Positions 58,552 to 64,000 of a DNA stretch of 64,000 nucleotides are shown piece by piece. The notes under the pieces are model-generated. The model did not search any database. It was given only the letters and a program-made list of their open reading frames with translations, and had not been told where the DNA came from. The stretch covers positions 3,496,828 through 3,560,827 of the forward strand of contig NZ_CP039865.1 in NCBI RefSeq assembly GCF_005160265.1, written 5' to 3'. This DNA is from Phreatobacter aquaticus. GTDB taxonomy: Bacteria > Pseudomonadota > Alphaproteobacteria > Rhizobiales > Phreatobacteraceae. The translations under genes were made by a program, and so were the position numbers. Within the stretch, counting starts at the first letter, position 1. Every line of letters starts with the position of its first letter.

Positions 58552-59301
58552 ATGACAGTGGCGGACAATAGCAAGGACAAGGGCGGCATCGGCGAAACCG
58601 TCCGCGTGGTCATCCACGCGCTGCTCATCGCCCTGGTCATCCGGACATTCCTGTTCCAGCCGTTCAACATCCCCTCCGGCTCGATGAAGGATACGCTGCT
58701 GGTCGGCGATTATCTGTTCGTGTCGAAATTCGCCTACGGCTATTCGAAGTTCTCGCTGCCCTTCTCGCCCAATCTGTTCCAGGGGCGGATCATGGGATCG
58801 GTGCCGTCGCGCGGCGATGTCGTGGTGTTCCGCCTGCCGCGCGAGCCTGATGTCGACTATATCAAGCGCGTGATCGGCCTGCCGGGCGAGAAGATCCAGG
58901 TGATTGGCGGCGTCGTCCACATCAATGGCGTGGCGGTCAAGCGCGAGCGCGTCGACGACTTCGTCGAGGTGGAGGACGGTCGCGAGACGCGCACAAGGCG
59001 CTATCGCGAGACCCTGCCGAACGGTGTCGTCCACTACACGCTCGATCTCTACGAGAACGGCTTCTACGACAACACGCCGGTCTATGAAGTGCCGGCCGGC
59101 CATCTGTTCATGATGGGCGATAACCGCGACAACTCGACCGACAGCCGCGTGCTCAGCCAGGTCGGTCCCATCCCCCTCGACAATCTCGTCGGCCGGGCGG
59201 AGCTCCTGTTCTTCTCCATCGAGGAGGGCGAGCGCGCCTGGGCGTTCTGGCGCTGGCCGTGGTCGATCCGCTGGACCCGGCTTGCCAATCTCGTCCGGTA
59301 A
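58552..59301 (+). CDS. lepB: Signal peptidase I
   Basis: A 249-residue membrane peptidase that removes Sec signal peptides. One N-terminal span (VIHALLIALVIRTFLF) is followed by the catalytic Ser44 in IPSGSM, Lys105 in YIKRVIGLPGE, and the conserved GDNRDNSTDSR box. The start at 58552 has no good ribosome site; a GTG lies at 58558. The stop is overlapped by the start of rnc. Confidence 0.94.
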   Translation: MTVADNSKDKGGIGETVRVVIHALLIALVIRTFLFQPFNIPSGSMKDTLLVGDYLFVSKFAYGYSKFSLPFSPNLFQGRIMGSVPSRGDVVVFRLPREPDVDYIKRVIGLPGEKIQVIGGVVHINGVAVKRERVDDFVEVEDGRETRTRRYRETLPNGVVHYTLDLYENGFYDNTPVYEVPAGHLFMMGDNRDNSTDSRVLSQVGPIPLDNLVGRAELLFFSIEEGERAWAFWRWPWSIRWTRLANLVR

Positions 59302-60049
59302 CGCGGCCTTGGCTCCCGGGCGCAAGGCGAAACCGACGCGGCCCAGCGTGGAAGAGGTCGAGGCACGCCTTGGTCACATCTTCTCCGACAAGAGCCTGCT
59401 CGACCGGGCTCTGACCCATCCGAGCGCGGTCAGCGGTACCGACAAGCGCGACAAGTCCTATCAGCGGCTGGAGTTTCTCGGCGACCGTGTCCTCGGCCTG
59501 ACTGTCGCGGACCTGCTCTACCGCACCATGCCGGCCGACGACGAGGGCACGCTGTCGCGCCGCCTGTCGGATTTGGTGCGTGCCGAAACCTGCGCCGAGG
59601 TCGCCGCCGAACTCGATCTCGGCCAGGCGATCAAGGTCGGCCCGAGCGAGAGCCGCACCGTTGTCGGCGCCCGTGCCAGCGTGCTCGCAGATCTCTGCGA
59701 GGCGGTGATCGGCGCGATCTATCTCGATGCCGGCTGGGGCGCGGCGGAAGCTTTCGTGACCCGGCTATGGTTGTCGAGGCTCGCTGCAGGCCCCGCGCTC
59801 CAGCGCGATGCCAAGAGCGCGCTGCAGGAATGGGCGCAGGGGCGCGGCCTGCCGACCCCGGTCTATCGCGTCAGCGAGCGAACCGGGCCGGACCATCAGC
59901 CGATCTTCACCATGGCCGTAGTCATTCCCGGCATCGAGGACGGTTTCGGCCAGGGCGCCGCCAAGCGCCAGGCGGAGATCGCCGCAGCGACCTTCGTGCT
60001 GAAACGCGAGGGCGTCTGGCCTGACGACACGAAGGGCGGAACGCCATGA
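59282..60049 (+). CDS. rnc: Ribonuclease III
   Basis: A double-strand RNA endonuclease for rRNA and mRNA processing, about 246-255 residues. The catalytic motif is YQRLEFLGDRVLGL, with the acidic residues of the active site including DLCEAVIGAIYLD. The C-terminal dsRNA-binding domain (KSALQEWAQGRGLPTPVY, ending GFGQGAAKRQAEIAAA) is complete. No ATG starts the frame: TTG at 59282 (overlapping lepB) or TTG at 59309 are the options. The stop overlaps era (ATGA). Confidence 0.94.
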   Translation: MPISSGNAALAPGRKAKPTRPSVEEVEARLGHIFSDKSLLDRALTHPSAVSGTDKRDKSYQRLEFLGDRVLGLTVADLLYRTMPADDEGTLSRRLSDLVRAETCAEVAAELDLGQAIKVGPSESRTVVGARASVLADLCEAVIGAIYLDAGWGAAEAFVTRLWLSRLAAGPALQRDAKSALQEWAQGRGLPTPVYRVSERTGPDHQPIFTMAVVIPGIEDGFGQGAAKRQAEIAAATFVLKREGVWPDDTKGGTP

Positions 60050-61005
60050 GCGACCAGACGAACCCGAGCGACCAGACGAACCCGAGCGACAAGACCGTCG
60101 CGGACGATCCAACCCGTTGCGGCTTCGTCGCCCTGATCGGTGCGCCCAATGCCGGCAAGTCGACTCTGGTCAATGCACTGGTCGGCGCCAAGGTGACGAT
60201 CGTTTCGCACAAGGTGCAGACGACGCGCGCGCTGGTGCGTGGCATCGTCATGGAGGGCCAGGCCCAGATCGTGCTGGTCGACACGCCCGGCCTGTTCTCG
60301 CCGAAGCGTCGGCTCGACCGCGCCATGGTGACGGCCGCCTGGGGCGGCGCCGCCGATGCCGACCGCGTTCTGGTGCTAATCGACGTGCGCAAGGGCGTCG
60401 ACGAGCAGGTCGAGGCCATGTTCGAGAAGCTTGGCGATGTCCGCCAGCCCAAGGACTTGGTGCTGAACAAGGTCGACCTTCTGGATCGCCCGAAGCTGCT
60501 CGACCTGGCCGCCGATATCAACACGCGCACCCGCTTCGAGAAGACCTTCATGGTGTCCGCCACGACCGGTTCGGGCGTTGCCGATCTCAGGCGCCATCTC
60601 GCCGAGATCGTGCCGGCTGGCCCCTGGCACTATCCGGAAGACGAGATTTCCGACGTCCCGGCCCGGATGCTGGCGGCCGAGATCACCCGCGAGAAGCTCT
60701 ATCACCGCCTGCACGACGAGTTGCCCTACGATTCGACCGTCGAGACCGAGGCCTATGAGGAGCGCAAGGACGGCTCGATCCGCATCGAGCAGACGATCTA
60801 TGTCGTGCGCGAAGGCCAGCGGAAGATCATGCTCGGCAAGGGCGGCGAGACGATCAAGGCAATCTCCAAGGGCTCGCGAGAAGAGCTGAGCCGCCTGTTC
60901 GAGGTTCCGGTACACTTGTTCCTCACCATCAAGGTGCGTGAGGACTGGGGCAACGATCCCGAGCGCTACGAGCGCATGGGTCTCGAATTTCCAAAAGGCA
61001 GGTGA
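60046..61005 (+). CDS. era: GTPase Era
   Basis: A 319-residue GTPase for 16S rRNA and 30S maturation. G1 GAPNAGKST, G3 DTPGLF, G4 NKVD, and a C-terminal KH domain with KIMLGKGGETIKAISK. The N-terminal 20 residues begin with an 18-base tandem repeat encoding SDQTNP twice and are not conserved. It overlaps rnc by ATGA, and the lepB-rnc-era order is standard. Confidence 0.95.
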   Translation: MSDQTNPSDQTNPSDKTVADDPTRCGFVALIGAPNAGKSTLVNALVGAKVTIVSHKVQTTRALVRGIVMEGQAQIVLVDTPGLFSPKRRLDRAMVTAAWGGAADADRVLVLIDVRKGVDEQVEAMFEKLGDVRQPKDLVLNKVDLLDRPKLLDLAADINTRTRFEKTFMVSATTGSGVADLRRHLAEIVPAGPWHYPEDEISDVPARMLAAEITREKLYHRLHDELPYDSTVETEAYEERKDGSIRIEQTIYVVREGQRKIMLGKGGETIKAISKGSREELSRLFEVPVHLFLTIKVREDWGNDPERYERMGLEFPKGR

Positions 61006-61010
61006 CGATC

Positions 61011-61247
61011 ATGCTGACCGCGATCTCGTCGAAGAAGACCACCACGCTCTATCGCTACATCACCGGCCCGGACGACAGCGCGTTCTGCCACCGGATCAGC
61101 GAGGCCATCAACAAGGGCTGGCAGCTCTATGGCCAGCCGACCCTGACCTTTGATCCGGTCAAGGGCCGGGTCATCTGCGGCCAGGCGATCATGCGCGAGG
61201 TCGAGGGCATTTCCTATTCGCCCGACCTCAAGCTCTCGGATTACTGA
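61011..61247 (+). CDS. DUF1737 family protein
   Basis: A 78-residue protein: TTTLYRYITGPDDSAFCHRI, INKGWQLYGQPTLTFD and the C-terminal GQAIMREVEG match the DUF1737 family of unknown function. An ATG at 61011 is preferred; a GTG at 61002 also lies in frame and would overlap the era stop. It sits between era and recO. Confidence 0.75.
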   Translation: MLTAISSKKTTTLYRYITGPDDSAFCHRISEAINKGWQLYGQPTLTFDPVKGRVICGQAIMREVEGISYSPDLKLSDY

Positions 61248-61256
61248 TAAGCCGCC

Positions 61257-61967
61257 ATGCAGTGGACCGACGACGGCATCGTGCTCGGCGTCCGGCTCCA
61301 CGGCGAGACGAGCGTGATCCTGGAGCTGTTCACCCGGGAGCACGGCCGCCACCTCGGCCTGTTGCGCGGTGGGCGCTCGCGGCGCAACCAGGCCATGCTC
61401 CAGCCCGGCAACACGGTGCTGGCCACCTGGACCGCCAGGCTTGACGAGCATCTCGGCAATTACACGATCGAACCGACCATCTCGCGGGCCGCGCGGTTGA
61501 TGGAGGCGAGGGCAGGGGTCGCCGGCATCACCCATCTCTCGGCGCTTGCCCGTCTGATGCCCGAGCGCGAGGCGAGCCCCGGCCTGTTTGACGTGCTGAC
61601 CATCATCGCCGATGCCTTGCCGGATGCGAGCCTTGCCGCGCCGCTGATCGTCCGGCTGGAACTTGAAGTGCTGCAGGACCTGGGCTTCGGTCTCGATCTG
61701 ACCGAATGCGCATCGACCGGCCAGACCACGGATCTCATCTATGTCTCGCCAAAGACCGGCAGAGCCGTATCGCGGGAGGCGGGCGAGCCGTGGAAGGACC
61801 GCTTGTTCGCACTGCCAGCCTTCCTGTCCGGGGAGGGGCCGATGGACCGCGACGCAGTCCTCGCGGGCTTCCGCCTGACCGGCCATTTCCTGTCGCGCCA
61901 CGTCTTCGAACCGCGCGGCCTGACCATGCCGGATGCCCGCGAGGCGTTCCTGCGCGCCTATGGCTGA
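61257..61967 (+). CDS. recO: DNA repair protein RecO
   Basis: A 236-residue protein of the RecFOR pathway. The N-terminal OB-fold has DDGIVLGVRLHGETSVILELFTREHGRH (split: GIVLGVRLHGETS; VILELFTREHG), then GGRSRRNQAMLQPGN. The C-terminal helical domain lacks an obvious four-Cys zinc site, as in many alphaproteobacteria. The era-recO linkage is common. Confidence 0.92.
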   Translation: MQWTDDGIVLGVRLHGETSVILELFTREHGRHLGLLRGGRSRRNQAMLQPGNTVLATWTARLDEHLGNYTIEPTISRAARLMEARAGVAGITHLSALARLMPEREASPGLFDVLTIIADALPDASLAAPLIVRLELEVLQDLGFGLDLTECASTGQTTDLIYVSPKTGRAVSREAGEPWKDRLFALPAFLSGEGPMDRDAVLAGFRLTGHFLSRHVFEPRGLTMPDAREAFLRAYG

Positions 61968-62072
61968 CGGACGGCGCTTGCCAGAGCCCAAGGGCTCGCT
62001 TAATCCCGCTTGCTATCGGGGTTGACCGGCGGAATCGCAGTCGGCTTCCCGTCCGTTGCGACCGAGACCGTC

Positions 62073-63362
62073 ATGCACGACATCCGCTGGATCCGAGACA
62101 ACCCGCAGGCCTTCGACCAGGGGCTTGCCGCACGCGGCCGCGAACCGCTGTCCTCGGCGCTCATCGCCCTCGACGATGCCCGCAAGGCAGCGGTCGGCAC
62201 GCTCCAGGCCTGCCAGGAGCGCCGCAATGCCGCGTCGAAGGAGATCGGCCAGGCCATGGGCGCCAAGGACATGGCGCGGGCCGATAGCCTGAAGGCGGAA
62301 GTGGCCGCGCTGAAGGACCGGATGGCGGAAGCCGAAATCGCAGAGAAGAAGGCCAATGCCGATCTGACAGCAGCCCTCGAAGTGCTCCCCAATCTGCCTC
62401 TCGCCGAAGTGCCGCTCGGCCCTGACGAGAGCGCCAATGTCGAGCATCACCGCTTTGGCGCTCCGCGCCAGGTGACCAATGCCCGCGAGCATTTCGAGCT
62501 CGGCGAGGCCCTGGGCCAGATGGATTTCGAGGTCGCGGCCAAGCTCTCGGGCTCGCGCTTCGTCGTGCTGAAGAAGCATCTCGCCCGCATGGAAAGGGCG
62601 CTGTCGCAGTTCATGCTCGATCTCCACACCGACACGCACGGCTATACCGAGGTCAACCCGCCGGTCCTGGTGAAGAGCGATGCCGTCTACGGCACGTCGC
62701 AATTGCCCAAGGCGGCCGAGGACATGTTCCGGACCGAACAGGGCCTCTGGCTCACCCCGACCGCCGAGGTGACGCTGACCAATCTCGTTGCCCAGGAGAT
62801 CGTGGCCGAGGAGGTCCTGCCGCTCAGGCTCACCGCCGGCACCCAATGCTTCCGGTCCGAGGCGGGTGCTGCCGGCCGTGACACCCGCGGCATGCTGCGC
62901 CAGCACCAGTTCCTCAAGGTCGAGCTGGTCTCGATCACCGCGCCGGAACAGTCCAACGACGAACACGAGCGCATGCTCGCCTGCGCCGAGGAAGTGCTGA
63001 AGCGCCTCGATCTCCATTATCGCGTGGTGACGCTCTGCACCGGCGACATGGGCTTCTCGGCTCGCAAGACCTATGACATCGAGGTCTGGCTGCCGGGCCA
63101 GAAGGCGTTCCGCGAAATCTCGTCCTGCTCCACCTGCGGCGATTTCCAGGCCCGCCGGATGAACGCGCGCTACCGGCCCAAGGCCGTCGATGGCAAGGCG
63201 GGCAGCCCGCAATTCGTCCACACGCTGAACGGTTCCGGCACGGCGGTTGGTCGTGCGCTGATCGCGGTGATGGAAACCTACCAGCAGGACGGCGGCGGCA
63301 TTGCCGTTCCCGCCGTCCTTCAGCCCTATATGGGCGGCCTCCAGATGATCGAGAAAGCCTGA
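62073..63362 (+). CDS. serS: Seryl-tRNA synthetase
   Basis: Charges tRNA-Ser and selenocysteine-tRNA. The 429-residue class II synthetase has an N-terminal coiled-coil arm (about 30-105), motif 2 ([21 protein letters not shown], split: [21 protein letters not shown]) and motif 3 ([19 protein letters not shown]). The start at 62073 ([10 protein letters not shown]) fits the family. Its stop TGA overlaps the surE ATG (TGATG). Confidence 0.96.
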   Translation: MHDIRWIRDNPQAFDQGLAARGREPLSSALIALDDARKAAVGTLQACQERRNAASKEIGQAMGAKDMARADSLKAEVAALKDRMAEAEIAEKKANADLTAALEVLPNLPLAEVPLGPDESANVEHHRFGAPRQVTNAREHFELGEALGQMDFEVAAKLSGSRFVVLKKHLARMERALSQFMLDLHTDTHGYTEVNPPVLVKSDAVYGTSQLPKAAEDMFRTEQGLWLTPTAEVTLTNLVAQEIVAEEVLPLRLTAGTQCFRSEAGAAGRDTRGMLRQHQFLKVELVSITAPEQSNDEHERMLACAEEVLKRLDLHYRVVTLCTGDMGFSARKTYDIEVWLPGQKAFREISSCSTCGDFQARRMNARYRPKAVDGKAGSPQFVHTLNGSGTAVGRALIAVMETYQQDGGGIAVPAVLQPYMGGLQMIEKA

Positions 63363-64000
63363 TGCGGATCCTGGTCACCAATGACGACGGCATCCACGCA
63401 GCCGGCCTGCGCACCGCCGAGCGGATCGCACGCTCGCTCTCCGACGATGTCTGGATCGTGGCGCCCGAGACCGACCAGTCCGGCGTCTCGCATTCGCTGT
63501 CGCTCAACGATCCCCTGCGGCTGCGCGAGGTCGGCGAGAACCAATATGCGGTGAAGGGTACGCCGACCGATTGCGTGATCATGGCGGTGAAGCACCTGAT
63601 GGCCGGCGAGCCGCCTGACCTCGTGCTCTCCGGCGTCAACAAGGGCCAGAACGTCGCGGAGGACGTTACCTATTCGGGCACGATCGCCGGCGCGATGGAG
63701 GGCACGATCCTCGGCATCCGCTCGATCGCGCTCTCCCAGGCCTATGGCCCCGAGACGCGCCATCAGGTGCCGTTCGAGACGGCTGAAGCCCATGCCCCCG
63801 GCGTCATCCGCACCATTCTGGAAGAGGGTCTGCCCAAGGGGACGCTGGTCAATATCAACTTCCCCAACCGCAAGCCCTCCGATGTCCGGGGCATCAAGGT
63901 GACGGCCCAGGGGCGGCGCGACCAGGAAATCCTGACGATCGATCCCCGCCATGATGGCCGCGGCAATCCCTATTTCTGGATCGCTTTCTCGCGGAAGCCC
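63362..64000 (+). CDS. surE: 5'/3'-nucleotidase SurE, partial (continues past right edge)
   Basis: A survival protein that removes phosphate from nucleoside monophosphates. The visible 213 residues begin [16 protein letters not shown] with the metal-binding DD, then [39 protein letters not shown] and NINFPN, all conserved. The start overlaps the serS stop by one base, so they are coupled. The C-terminus lies outside the window. Confidence 0.95.
   Translation, partial: MRILVTNDDGIHAAGLRTAERIARSLSDDVWIVAPETDQSGVSHSLSLNDPLRLREVGENQYAVKGTPTDCVIMAVKHLMAGEPPDLVLSGVNKGQNVAEDVTYSGTIAGAMEGTILGIRSIALSQAYGPETRHQVPFETAEAHAPGVIRTILEEGLPKGTLVNINFPNRKPSDVRGIKVTAQGRRDQEILTIDPRHDGRGNPYFWIAFSRKP

Overview
The window reads as a GC-rich chromosome segment of an alphaproteobacterium, most likely order Hyphomicrobiales (Rhizobiales). 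The support is the gene neighbourhood: pcm-like methyltransferase-tolC-popZ, erpA-dgt-argS-SPOR-nagZ-scpAB-tatABC, an ExoR-like Sel1 protein, and psd-pssA. The genus cannot be fixed from the sequence alone. It falls into two parts: an integrated phage-like element (1 to about 11,300, running off the left edge) and ordinary chromosome (11,300-64,000).

The element ends at the 3' end of a tRNA-Cys gene, the usual position for tRNA-directed integration. Nearly all its genes read leftward. From the tRNA inward they are: a three-gene operon of small unknown proteins closed by an intrinsic terminator; a second operon starting with an AlpA-like HTH protein, then three unknown proteins, a D5-like helicase whose ATPase motifs are destroyed, a hexapeptide-repeat beta-helix protein, and an intact primase-polymerase/D5-helicase; an AT-richer, repeat-bearing non-coding stretch that could be a replication origin; a small secreted protein on the opposite strand; a leftward morphogenesis operon (unknown, lambda D-like decoration protein, lambda Z-like tail protein); and, after 0.5 kb of non-coding DNA full of dyads, terminase small and large subunits. 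No integrase, repressor, portal or major capsid gene is inside the window. Two leftward promoters share the same layout (a -10 hexamer, one base, then a 13-bp palindrome of the form TGACA-N3-TGTCA), and degenerate copies of the palindrome lie in the putative origin. This shared control, the dead/live helicase pair and the displaced decoration/tail genes are the most unusual things here. They fit either a prophage with a rearranged lambda-like plan or a phage satellite.

The chromosomal part is mostly core functions: repair and tRNA charging (valS, argS, serS, xthA, recO, dgt), Fe-S assembly (erpA), branched-chain amino acid synthesis (ilvD), envelope growth and division (SPOR protein, nagZ, popZ-like, scpAB), Tat export, phospholipid synthesis (psd, pssA), signal peptidase-RNase III-Era, and SurE at the right edge. 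Accessory loci are a complete urease cluster (ureD-A-J-B-C, then E-F-G) interrupted by a DUF2252 gene on the other strand; a sugar-acid locus (UxaA-type dehydratase plus a TRAP transporter); a short-chain metabolism cluster (thioesterase, enoyl-CoA hydratase, Ldh-type dehydrogenase, alpha/beta hydrolase); a stand-alone PomA/PomB-like motor pair; and several small lipoproteins or secreted proteins.
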